12,166 nucleotides of DNA from assembly GCA_019347795.1 (NCBI GenBank), contig JAHWKS010000063.1, positions 1 to 12,166 on the forward strand, read 5' to 3'. The notes below the pieces were generated by a model. The model was not told the origin of the DNA. It worked only from the letters and a program-made list of their open reading frames with translations, and did no database searches. Position numbers and translations under genes: made by a program. Position 1 is the first letter of the stretch, and the number at the start of each line of letters is the position of its first letter. Positions 6,139-12,166 of this stretch are shown in pieces. This DNA is from Planctomycetota bacterium (GTDB lineage Bacteria > Planctomycetota > Planctomycetia > Pirellulales > Pirellulaceae).

Positions 6139-6660
6139 ATGAAAGTTCCATCTGACCTACAATCGGACCAGTTGCTGGCGCTCGTGGATTCGCGCGAGCA
6201 GGCGCCGCTCGATTTGGCGCCGCTTCGTGTGGAGAGCGCGACTTTGCCCACCGGCGACTACTCGCTGCGGGGGCTGGAGACAATTATTGCGATTGAACGG
6301 AAGAGCCAACAGGATCTCATCGGCTGCGTGGGCCGGCAGCGGGAGCGCTTCGACCGCGAGGTGCAGCGGTTGTTGGCCTATCCCGTGCGGGCCCTCGTTG
6401 TGGAGGCGACGTGGCAAGAGATTGAAGCGGGCAATTGGCGCGGCGAGGTGCGGCCGGAAGCGGCCCTGGGTTCGCTTCTGGGCTGGGTCGCAGCCGGTCT
6501 TCCCGTGCTCATGGCCGGCGACCGGCGTCGGGCGGGGACCTACGTGGCCCGACTCTTGTTCTTGGCGGCCCGTCGCCGCTGGCGCGAGGCGCGGACGCTG
6601 GTCGGCGCCGCGCTTGAGCATACTGAACCGCCCCGACCGCGCGCGAAGTCGCCCGCCTGA
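6139..6660 (+). CDS. ERCC4-domain (XPF-type) DNA nuclease
   Basis: The 173-residue product is a stand-alone ERCC4 nuclease fold. ALVDSREQAPLDL (14-26) gives the first acidic residue (Asp17). GDYSL (39-43) and IERKSQQDLIG (52-62) together form the signature GDXnERKX3D (Asp40, Glu53, Arg54, Lys55, Asp59), fully intact. GRQRERFDREVQRLL is the helix after the active site. XPF/Mus81 proteins cut branched DNA near single/double-strand junctions; this one lacks the helicase and HhH2 domains, as do small nucleases of phages and integrated elements. Its target is probably a recombination or replication intermediate. ATG 6139 was chosen over the open frame further upstream because AGAAGGA lies about 8 nt before it and the domain starts there. 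The next gene, 180 bp downstream, probably works with it. Confidence 0.85.
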   Translation: MKVPSDLQSDQLLALVDSREQAPLDLAPLRVESATLPTGDYSLRGLETIIAIERKSQQDLIGCVGRQRERFDREVQRLLAYPVRALVVEATWQEIEAGNWRGEVRPEAALGSLLGWVAAGLPVLMAGDRRRAGTYVARLLFLAARRRWREARTLVGAALEHTEPPRPRAKSPA

Positions 6661-6840
6661 AGCCGAATTCTTCTTCGGGCGCAGATCGCCTTCGATCCAG
6701 GCTCGTCGCCGCCAATCCGCTTTTCGCCCAATCCGTGCTCGGGGCGAGGACGTAGGTTTTGCAGGCGGCGGTTTGGACAAAACCACCACCGGCGGATCGC
6801 CTTCTTTACTTCCACGAATTCCAGACAAGGAGAACAGCGA

Positions 6841-7314
6841 ATGCCCTTAAAGCTCAACGTGGGACTTTCCCAGAAGGTCGGCGCCGCGAATTACGGCTCG
6901 CGCGGCGCCAGCGTCGCCTTCGAGGTGGAGTTGGAAGCCGAAGCAGTCCATGATCCCGATCGCCTGCAGGGGCGCATCCGCCTGCTTTGGGAGCTGGCCC
7001 GCGCGGCGGTCGAGGAAGAGCTGTCCAAGTCCGCAAAACAGCCCGCGACGGGAATCGCTTCGGCCAACGGTCAGCCCTCCTCCTCGCCGGCCAGCGGCGA
7101 TGAAGATGGCGACGGCTATCGCGACGAGGGTCCGCCAATCGTCCGTCCGGCGACGAACGGCCAAGTGCGAGCGATCTGGGGACTGGCCAAGCGGCGCGGC
7201 GTCAACCTGCCATCCCTGCTTCGCGACCGCTTTCGCGTCGATCTCCCGGAGGAGCTTTCACTCCCGGCCGCGAGCTCCCTGATCGACGAATTGAAGGCGA
7301 ACGGGGAGCGGTGA
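6841..7314 (+). CDS. Conserved accessory-element protein ('MPLKLNVGLS' family), function unknown
   Basis: ATG 6841 follows AAGGAGA at about 8-nt spacing. The 157-residue product has three parts. Residues 1-62 are a beta-rich opening (MPLKLNVGLSQKVGAANYGS, then VAFEVELEAEA) and a helix ending AAVEEELSK. Residues 63-105 are a Ser/Pro/Asp-rich linker. Residues 106-157 form a compact C-terminal module (GQVRAIWGLAKRRGVNLPSL, LSLPAASSLIDELK) of the type found at the end of phage and plasmid recombination proteins. I recall such proteins beside ERCC4 nucleases in planctomycete accessory DNA, so a DNA-binding partner of the upstream nuclease is the likely role; this is inference. It lies in the same direction as the nuclease gene. 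No homolog of known activity is recognised. Confidence 0.65.
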   Translation: MPLKLNVGLSQKVGAANYGSRGASVAFEVELEAEAVHDPDRLQGRIRLLWELARAAVEEELSKSAKQPATGIASANGQPSSSPASGDEDGDGYRDEGPPIVRPATNGQVRAIWGLAKRRGVNLPSLLRDRFRVDLPEELSLPAASSLIDELKANGER

Positions 7315-7709
7315 TCCCGCCGCCAATCGCCCTGCCGCGGAGACCGCCGAGCGTTTCCCTGGAGTCCTTCCCCGGCAGCGCATCGGGTGTAGGGACAAAT
7401 AGCGCCAGCAAGATCGGTAGCGTTGGTGATTTCGGCGCCATGATGGCAGGGCCTTTCGATCGCACCGAGCCCGTCCGCCGTTAGTCAGTACGCCGACCAC
7501 GGCGCAGGGCGGGAGAATACGGTCGTAACGAATCGCAGCCGCGTGCGACGAGAACCGCCGCCAGTTCCTGGCCTCACCAGCCGGGTGGAGTCGAGGCAAG
7601 AGGATCACTGCGGGAGTCTGCAAGCTCATGCCACCGATGCAGCGCGTGGTTCGGCATGCTGGCGCCCGCGTACGAGTGTCAACTCTCGGTTGCGAACCAT
7701 CCGCGGTGT
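7315..7709. other. 395 bp without a recognisable gene
   Basis: This stretch separates the accessory protein gene (plus) from the end of the secreted-protein gene (minus). Open frames cross it on both strands, but their products are Arg/Pro-rich, have no hydrophobic periodicity and start without ribosome binding sites. One short hairpin (GAGT-TGAC-ACTC in reverse reading, near 7675-7687) could mark the 3' end of the minus-strand gene. No tRNA, repeat family or insertion sequence end is visible. It could be remains of deleted element DNA. Confidence 0.4.
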
Positions 7710-8549
7710 TCACTTTACCACCGGGAAGTCGGAATACTTCCGCAATCCGAAGTACGGCTCTTTGGGGTCCGTGTTAACTTTGGCGGGCAGGGCGTCAACC
7801 TGCCAGATCTCGCGGCCGTCGCGTTTGGCCCGAAGCGCGGCGTGGCCGACGAACCGCACCAGTGCATACTGCCACACCTCGCCCCCTTCACCCTTGCGGG
7901 CCTCGATCATCAAGAATACTTCCGGGTCGGTGCCGCGCGCAAACGCGAACAGCGCGCCGTCGGTCACACGCCGGCTCTCACTTGCGTAGCGGTAGATCGG
8001 CGCGGGGAGCAGCCGCAGTTCCTCTGTACTCATCTTCCCGTATTCCGCGGACACGGCATAATAGGCGGCCATGGTGCGCATCTGCCTCAGCCGGCTGGCC
8101 GCGGTCGAGCCCGGCCTCGGGGCGTTGGGGATCGGCATCAGCTTTATCCCCGGGCGCTCGGGCTGCCAGACGACTTTCTCCCTGTGTCTTAGGAGCGGCA
8201 GGCCCGCCGAGAGCGAGTGGATCTCCGTCTCCATCGCCCGGCGCCGGCCATAGACGCTCGTTATCGCAGCCACGACCTCGGGCCGCCCCTCGTGCGTCCA
8301 GATATACACATCGCTGTAGAAACGGCGGTCGAGCTGGAGGAGCCAGCGAAATACAGGCTCGGGCTCGCGCTGCAGCTCCATTCCCGACTCCTTGTCGAAC
8401 TGGAAGATGTACTCTCCCGCCAGCAGCTTGGCGACAGCACGGGCCTCTTCCGCCTCGGCTTGATTCTCCGGCTGCTCCGCGGCGGGCGGGGCGGGCACGG
8501 GGCTCGGTCCCTGACCGATTAGGAGGAAGACCAACAGCGCGATGTTCAT
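7710..8549 (-). CDS. Secreted planctomycete-type protein of unknown function
   Basis: The 279-residue product begins with a signal peptide (MNIALLVFLLIGQGPSPVPA) and a short Pro/Glu-rich stretch. The conserved core reads DVYIWTHEGRPEVVAAITSV, ETEIHSLSAGLPLLR, VWQPERPGIKLMPIPNAPRP, and later LRLLPAPIYRYASE and DGALFAFARGTDPEVFLMIE. I recognise this arrangement as a family of exported proteins of planctomycetes with no assigned activity; there is no catalytic motif I can name. It is complete at both ends. Of two nearby ATG codons, 8549 was chosen: GAGG lies 9 nt before it, whereas ATG 8558 abuts the same GAGG. Its upstream region holds a promoter-like pair and two inverted repeats, so its transcription is probably regulated. 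Confidence 0.7.
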   Translation of the reverse strand: MNIALLVFLLIGQGPSPVPAPPAAEQPENQAEAEEARAVAKLLAGEYIFQFDKESGMELQREPEPVFRWLLQLDRRFYSDVYIWTHEGRPEVVAAITSVYGRRRAMETEIHSLSAGLPLLRHREKVVWQPERPGIKLMPIPNAPRPGSTAASRLRQMRTMAAYYAVSAEYGKMSTEELRLLPAPIYRYASESRRVTDGALFAFARGTDPEVFLMIEARKGEGGEVWQYALVRFVGHAALRAKRDGREIWQVDALPAKVNTDPKEPYFGLRKYSDFPVVK

Positions 8550-8612
8550 GGCTCGCATCCTCGTCGATTAGCCGGTTTGCAGGCGAATGCTCGCGTCCCC
8601 GGTGGCGCCCCC

Positions 8613-8640
8613 ATTGTCGCCTCACAGCCGAGGAAGTCAA
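8613..8640 (-). promoter_or_regulatory. Candidate promoter of the secreted-protein gene
   Basis: On the minus strand TTGACT (8635-8640, 5/6 to -35) and GACAAT (8613-8618, 4/6 to -10) are separated by 16 nt, about 65 nt before the start codon at 8549. An inverted repeat overlaps the upstream end of the -35. Confidence 0.4.
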
Positions 8641-8654
8641 GACATACTGTCTTG
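8638..8654. promoter_or_regulatory. Inverted repeat overlapping the -35 element
   Basis: CAAGACA-TAC-TGTCTTG is a perfect dyad with 7-bp arms. It overlaps three bases of the proposed -35 on the minus strand, a position suited to a repressor or to an activator touching RNA polymerase. Confidence 0.45.
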
Positions 8655-8677
8655 CGAGATAGGCGGCGCTGGCGGAG

Positions 8678-8707
8678 ACATGCATCGGACCTGGACGAAA
8701 TGCATGT
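8678..8707. promoter_or_regulatory. Spaced inverted repeat ACATGCAT-N14-ATGCATGT
   Basis: Two perfect 8-bp arms are separated by 14 nt, so their centres are 22 bp apart, about two helical turns. Each half contains the self-complementary ATGCAT. It lies about 40 bp upstream of the proposed -35 of the secreted-protein gene and downstream of the stop of the left recombinase remnant. A two-dimer binding site is plausible, but the regulator is unknown. Confidence 0.4.
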
Positions 8708-8756
8708 AAAGTCTTCCATACAGCGCGCCGCGGGTTCGGCGCTGACCCAAAGACAA

Positions 8757-9153
8757 TCAGTCCTCATTACCCGGCGGCGATTTTCTCGCAGACGGTGCCG
8801 GTCCGCCCCGATCCGTCTTCTCCTGAAGTTCATTCATCTTCTCCGACGCCTCGGCCTTGGTCATCGGCAAACGGTCGTCGGCAGCAGGGGCACTGGCCGT
8901 CATATCCTCGGAGGAGGGCCGTGAACGCTGAGGCAGCGTCATGATCGCCTTGAACGCTAGAGGGGCGCGGTGGGCATAATGCCGACAGGTGATTCCGCCG
9001 ATGGAGTGACCGAGGATCTCGATTGACGACTCAGGCACGTGCTCGTCGTAGTACGTCGCGCAGGTCTTTCGCAGGTCCTTCAGCTGCCAGGATTCGTCTT
9101 CTCCTGTGTCCACCATTCTTCCTGGGCTGAATGCCCGCAAGGGCGCAGAGGGT
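8757..9153 (-). pseudogene. Tyrosine recombinase (integrase), 3' remnant
   Basis: The frame contains SWQLKDLRKTCATYYDEHVP and ESSIEILGHSIGGITCRHYA, then HRAPLAFKAIMTLPQ. This is the end of a tyrosine recombinase catalytic domain: the second Arg (DLRKTCAT), the LGH box His, and the nucleophile Tyr in RHYAH. Family members are about 330-400 residues; here only the last third is left. Just upstream, TLCALAGIQPRK in another minus frame continues the family pattern and joins by removing one base near 9115-9125. Beyond about 9153 nothing matches. After FKAIMTLPQ the frame runs on about 50 residues (Ser/Pro/Asp-rich) to a stop at 8757, unlike the Cys-rich tails I recall for relatives. It cannot be functional alone. 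It is not the missing end of the right-hand recombinase gene, because both carry the LRKTCATYYD segment with different DNA sequence. Confidence 0.78.
9043..9062. repeat. 20-bp segment shared by both recombinase remnants, left copy
   Basis: This segment is identical to 10046-10065 in the same orientation. It encodes (minus strand) the conserved C-A-T-Y-Y-D stretch of the recombinase active-site box. Sequence on the right of each copy continues with only moderate similarity. At the left edge the right copy meets ankyrin-gene DNA, whereas this copy continues as recombinase. Confidence 0.75.
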
Positions 9154-9250
9154 GAGGCACGCACACGGCGGCCCTTCACCGCGCCGGGTGGGGAGAACGC
9201 TTTCGGCGTGTCGGACCGAAGGCATGACGTTGACGCTTGAATGCCCATGC

Positions 9251-9268
9251 CCAATTAATTCTAATTGG
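9251..9268. promoter_or_regulatory. AT-rich inverted repeat upstream of the ankyrin gene
   Basis: CCAATTA (9251-9257) and TAATTGG (9262-9268) are perfect complements around ATTC. The site is AT-rich in otherwise GC-rich surroundings and lies 110 bp before the ankyrin start. It could be an operator or part of an attachment site; nothing decides between these. Confidence 0.35.
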
Positions 9269-9377
9269 TCGATTGTCCGCCTTCGTCAGCGATCGCCTCG
9301 CAGTGCAAAAGGGCGCCGGTCACCCAGTCGTTCCAGGGTAGGTAGAGTTCAAGCGCATAGCGCGGAAGATCAATTAT

Positions 9378-10085
9378 ATGGCCCAGCAATTTTGGCAGCA
9401 GGTGAAGGCGGCGATTCGAGAGGGAAATCCGGATAAAGTTGCTCGTCTGATCGGCGACGACGAGTCCAAACTGACGATGTCCACCGTGTTTGGTCCTTGG
9501 CTGCACCTGGCCGCAAAGTACGGCCAACTCAGCGTCGCCAAACGACTGGTAGCGATGGGAGTCGACGTCAACGCTCGAGGCGGCGTCTCGAATGGAACCG
9601 CATTGGCCGAAGCGTCAAGTGAGGGTCACGTAGATATCGTCGAATACCTGACGTCTTGTGGGGCAGTACTCGACGTGAGCGAAGTTCAGAATAATCCTCT
9701 GATCGGCGCCATCTCTGGCGGGCACTGGCAAGTCGCGGAGGTCTTGCTCCGGCATGGTCTCGACCCGAACGTCACCTATGTCCTCGACAGCGGAAAGCGA
9801 AGGAACGCGTTGTCGTATGCAAGGCGGCGCGGACAAACCGAAATCGCTGAATTGCTGGTAGCGGCCGGTTGTACGGTCCCTGCTGCCACTCTTGCCGAGG
9901 CGAACCGAGAGGCGCATCGAAAGCTCTCGTCGGTGATGGCAGAACAGTTCGGAGAGGTTTTCGAACTCCGGTTACCGGACATGTTTCCGGTCGACGATGA
10001 ATCGCACATCAGCTTGCGTGTGATACGCCCCAGCGACAAGCATCATCGTCGTAGTACGTCGCGCATGTCTTGCGAAGATCTTTGA
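9378..10085 (+). CDS. Ankyrin-repeat protein with truncated SUFU-like C-terminal domain
   Basis: As it stands the product has 235 residues. Residues 1-38 are a helical cap. About 39-165 contain four ankyrin repeats: WLHLAAKYGQLSVAKRLVAM, TALAEASSEGHVDIVEYL, PLIGAISGGHWQVAEVLL and ALSYARRRGQTEIAELLVAA. Residues 179-221 (AHRKLSSVMAEQFGEVFELR, FPVDDESHISLRVIRPSDKH) resemble the start of a SUFU (suppressor-of-fused-like) domain as found behind ankyrin repeats in bacteria. After codon 221 (about 10040) the DNA is that of the oppositely oriented recombinase. The last 14 residues are therefore read-through, and at least 100 residues of the expected domain are missing. SUFU and ankyrin proteins have been catalogued as immunity proteins of polymorphic toxin systems; no toxin is nearby. 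GGAAG 9 nt before the ATG is a weak ribosome binding site. Confidence 0.68.
   Translation: MAQQFWQQVKAAIREGNPDKVARLIGDDESKLTMSTVFGPWLHLAAKYGQLSVAKRLVAMGVDVNARGGVSNGTALAEASSEGHVDIVEYLTSCGAVLDVSEVQNNPLIGAISGGHWQVAEVLLRHGLDPNVTYVLDSGKRRNALSYARRRGQTEIAELLVAAGCTVPAATLAEANREAHRKLSSVMAEQFGEVFELRLPDMFPVDDESHISLRVIRPSDKHHRRSTSRMSCEDL
10046..10065. repeat. 20-bp segment shared by both recombinase remnants, right copy
   Basis: This is the second copy of the segment at 9043-9062. Its left end coincides, within a few bases, with the junction between the truncated ankyrin gene and the truncated recombinase. That makes it a candidate crossover site, or simply the place where conserved codons happen to end. 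Confidence 0.75.
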
Positions 10086-10897
10086 GTTCCCACGGCTCGT
10101 CTGTCCCCGTCTCTCCGTTCGCCTTGTACTTGATGTCTGCCAAGTCGCAGAGCGATTGGAACCGGCTGTTGGGGCGAGATCCTCCTCCGAGGAAGACCGG
10201 ATCATCGGGACAGGGGCTTTCTGGCATGATGCTTTTGACGTGAGCGTGAACGACGCGATTCATGGGCCGGTAAAACGCCTTTGCCCGTTTTGACTCTGCG
10301 GTAAAAGAGCCAACCCCACGGCGACTGCTCCTTGATCTCCCGATCCGGTGACTGCCGTCCCCAGAAGATATGGCGCCAGAGGATCGGCTCGTGGAACGGC
10401 CCAGACTTCCAAACGGTTCCCGTGTCAACTCCGTAATTGAAAAACACGACAATCGCCGCCCGCCAGTACCGCCCCACCGGAAAGGGCGCACTCCAGCCTT
10501 TGGGCCGCGCCATCTGGTGGGTCGCGAAGTAGAGTGCGTTGATCTCCGCCTTCGTCAAGTAATGTCGTCCGGCCACATCGCGCTGTTCTCTGGGCTTGGG
10601 GAAGCGCGGCAGCGTTTCGATGGTGTCCTGCTCCCAAGCCCACGAAAGGACCGCTCGTAGGTGCTCGCGCGCTTTGTTTGCGGTACGACCCGGATTCGTG
10701 CCCTGGTTTGTGACGGCCTTCTCGTAAACCCAATCGAGAAAGTCACGAATCTCTTTGCGTCCCAGTTTCTCGATGGCAACTCCACCGCCCCATTCCTTCC
10801 ACTTCGTGAGAGTGGTGTGGTACTCAGCACGAGTTCCCCGCGCGGGATTGCCGGTTCGCAGGTATTTGGTTACCGCTGCTTTGAGAGTCGTAGGCAT
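10046..10897 (-). pseudogene. Tyrosine recombinase (integrase), 5' part, frameshifted and truncated
   Basis: ATG 10897 follows GGAG at 8-nt spacing; a CATAAT box (10962-10967, minus) may be its -10. Residues 1-75 (MPTTLKAAVTKYLRTGNPAR, WKEWGG) form the SAM-like core-binding domain. The catalytic domain follows (HYLTKAEINALYFATHQM, VVFFNYGVDTGTVW, EPILWRHIFW, WLFYRRVKTGK). Near 10275-10290 the frame must lose one base to continue as FYRPMNRVVHAHVKSIMPES, DDPVFLGGGSRPNSRFQSL and WELKDLRKTCATYYD. It then stops matching at 10046, where ankyrin-gene DNA begins. The GH box and Tyr nucleophile are missing, so the protein cannot recombine DNA. The usual first catalytic Arg (TG-x-R-x-x-E) is replaced by TGTVWKSGPF, which I take to be a family trait. 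Expected full length is about 370 residues; about 285 codons remain. Confidence 0.8.
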
Positions 10898-11510
10898 TCG
10901 GAAAACTCCGCTGCCGCCGGCGCTTGCTCCTATGCCCGTTCCTCTCGGCCGGCGGTACCGTATTATGCCTCGTGCTGGGCATCGCATCGGTTCCATGAGG
11001 CGAAATCAAGGTGACCGGGAGGCAGCCCAAACTGCTTCGCTGCCCCTGCTCAAAGATACGTTGCCGCGTTTGCTCGTGCCGCCTCGACCTGAGGCATCGG
11101 CAGTGCAAGGTTTTGTGGCAGGCCGCCGTTGCTAGGCGGTGCGGTTTGGCAGTGGCGTGTCGGACCGACGCAGATTCGGGAACTGGAAAGGTGCCTCAGC
11201 GTGGCGGATCGACGCATTGACGATTATGGCCCGCGGGCTGCGGACGCCGCTGCGGGACGTCGTGGAAGACGGGCAGTATTGCTGCACAGAATCCTCATGA
11301 CCCTGAGAAGTTCGCGGTCCGCTATGGGGGCGCTTGCGCTCCTCGTGAGACAACGAGATTGATTCGCAGTGCTGATGTTTGGCTTCAGAAGTGAAGTGAC
11401 GGCCTGTGGACGGGGTCTCTGGTTTTTCGGTGTTTTCGGAAACTCAATCAGCCTGGCATTCGTCATATACTCATCGGGGAATCCCTTCCGAGTTTTTGGA
11501 GAGCATCGAG
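10898..11510. other. 613 bp without a recognisable gene
   Basis: The first ~100 bp are the upstream region of the recombinase, with a possible -10 (CATAAT, minus, 10962-10967). The rest has several overlapping open frames on both strands, all Arg/Cys/Ser-rich, without ribosome binding sites or recognisable motifs. GTCGG-A-CCGAC (11159-11169) is a small dyad, part of a 15-bp sequence also present at 9205-9219. TATACT (11466-11471) could be the -10 of the lipoprotein gene at 11511, but I see no good -35 for it. Confidence 0.4.
11154..11168. repeat. 15-bp direct repeat flanking the ankyrin/recombinase block, right copy
   Basis: GGCGTGTCGGACCGA occurs here and at 9205-9219 in the same orientation. 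The two copies flank a block holding the ankyrin gene and the right recombinase. Similarity does not extend beyond 15 bp, and a chance match of this length is possible in GC-rich DNA. Confidence 0.3.
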
Positions 11511-12101
11511 ATGGCCCGTTCTATGGAGAACTGTCTGTACAAGCTCGCCCCGGCTCTGCTCGTCACGGCGGCGCTCGTGTCGGGCTGCGCCGATCGTCAA
11601 CGGTCGCAAAACGAAACAAATTCGCAGCCCGAGCAGACGACGACTGGCAGACGTGAACGGCAAGCCGCGCGCGAGCGGCGACTGGTCACGGAGAAAGTCG
11701 CAGCGCCGATCGACTCGCCGTGGAGAAACGCGGGCAAATGGCAGGAGATGCACGCGTCCATTTACTTCTCGCCCGACAACCTGTGGGAGTGGGCACCGCA
11801 GCGATACCGATTAGCGCAGCTTGCGCGGCAACTGCCGGACAGGATCGAGCGGGCGGAAGTGCACCTGCGTCTGGCGCGGATCGGAGCGAATCACAGTCTG
11901 TGGGCACGGCAGAACGTCCTGCAATCGCAGCGATTACTGGCGGAATTGATCGCCCGCGTTCCGAGTTCGCCGGGACTGCTGAAGGCGGTCGTGGATGCGA
12001 ACCGTTCGTATCACTGGTATCGCGTCGCACATCAATCCTCGCACCGATGTTTCCGAGGTGCTGTTCTACGCGCGCAGGGCCGGCGCGTGGGAGTCCAGTA
12101 A
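11511..12101 (+). CDS. Lipoprotein of unknown function, probable frameshift near the end
   Basis: ATG 11511 gives MARSMENCLYKLAPALLV, TAALVSGC: a positively charged n-region, a hydrophobic core and a good lipobox (V-S-G-C), so it is probably anchored in a membrane. The mature part has a charged Gln/Arg linker, then SPWRNAGKWQEMHASIYFSP and AQLARQLPDRIERAEVHLRL, then QRLLAELIARVPSS, mostly helical, with no family I recognise. After about 12020 the annotated frame loses coding character (Ser/Arg/His-rich, low third-position GC) and stops at 12101. The next frame reads SHINPRTDVSEVLFYARRAG, AWESSNAHGWFRWGR and ends in TGA at 12130-12132, with far better third-position GC. One extra base near 12020-12025 probably breaks the gene. 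GGAG about 9 nt before the ATG is its ribosome binding site; an upstream ATG at 11406 in the same frame is less likely. Confidence 0.55.
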   Translation: MARSMENCLYKLAPALLVTAALVSGCADRQRSQNETNSQPEQTTTGRRERQAARERRLVTEKVAAPIDSPWRNAGKWQEMHASIYFSPDNLWEWAPQRYRLAQLARQLPDRIERAEVHLRLARIGANHSLWARQNVLQSQRLLAELIARVPSSPGLLKAVVDANRSYHWYRVAHQSSHRCFRGAVLRAQGRRVGVQ

Positions 12102-12166
12102 CGCCCACGGGTGGTTCCGGTGGGGGCGGTGACCCACCGAGGCTCGCGTGCGCCAGATCCACGCCC

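Noticed and set aside
7258..7713. 151-codon minus-strand frame in the gap before the secreted-protein gene
   Set aside because: Arg/Pro/Cys-rich, no start signals, overlaps the accessory protein gene end; no recognisable family.
7978..8685. 235-codon minus-strand frame overlapping the secreted-protein gene
   Set aside because: Out-of-frame shadow of the gene with the signal peptide and conserved core.
9043..10065. A single recombinase gene interrupted by a simple insertion of the ankyrin gene
   Set aside because: Both sides contain the LRKTCATYYD region and differ in DNA sequence outside 20 bp, so two different genes are involved.
8700..11170. tRNA gene serving as attachment site for the recombinases
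   Set aside because: No T-loop (GTTCGANTC-like) with matching acceptor stem was found near the recombinases.
11011..11362. Short plus-strand frames between the recombinase and the lipoprotein gene
   Set aside because: Cys/Arg-rich, no ribosome binding sites, no hydrophobic pattern.

Overview
The window is GC-rich bacterial DNA, most likely from a planctomycete (Pirellula/Rhodopirellula-like lineage). This rests on the kinds of gene families present and not on any marker gene. They include a 21-residue leucine-rich-repeat secreted protein ending in a WxxYDAG-type tail, a secreted protein family with a 'YIWTHEGRPE' core, and a 'MPLKLNVGLS' protein beside an ERCC4 nuclease. Two tyrosine recombinases with an 'LRKTCATYYDEH' box and long GC-rich intergenic palindromes fit the same picture. 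No rRNA, tRNA or CRISPR array was found.

Left part (1-5250) looks chromosomal. The 5' half of a dnaA gene runs off the left edge on the minus strand; a one-base excess in a seven-base homopolymer appears to break its frame. A strong sigma-70-like promoter with a 12-bp palindrome in its spacer lies upstream. Then come a double-GNAT acetyltransferase (minus), a 54-bp palindromic repeat, an exported alpha/beta hydrolase (plus) and, convergent with it, an exported leucine-rich-repeat protein (minus). Upstream of the latter is a 91-bp imperfect palindrome built of 7-bp units. It has landed at the end of a 3' fragment of a dihydrodipicolinate-synthase-family gene, which is joined to the first ~50 codons of an unrelated gene.

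Middle part (5230-7710) looks like accessory DNA. It holds a MerR-like regulator (minus), then divergently an ERCC4-fold nuclease with an intact GDXnERKX3D motif and a 157-residue accessory protein (plus). About 400 bp without a recognisable gene follows, then a secreted planctomycete-type protein (7710-8549, minus) whose upstream region carries two inverted repeats and a promoter-like pair.

Right part (8757-12166) is a rearranged integration site. Two different tyrosine recombinase genes, both minus strand, are broken: the left one keeps only its catalytic 3' end, the right one only its 5' part up to the LRKTCATYYD box. Between them is an ankyrin-repeat gene (plus) that appears to have lost most of a C-terminal SUFU-like domain exactly where it meets the right recombinase. 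A lipoprotein gene, probably frameshifted near its end, closes the window.

Four genes (dnaA, both recombinases, the last lipoprotein) each need removal of exactly one base to restore their frame. This could be real decay or a systematic insertion error in the source sequence, and it should be settled before any of them is called dead.
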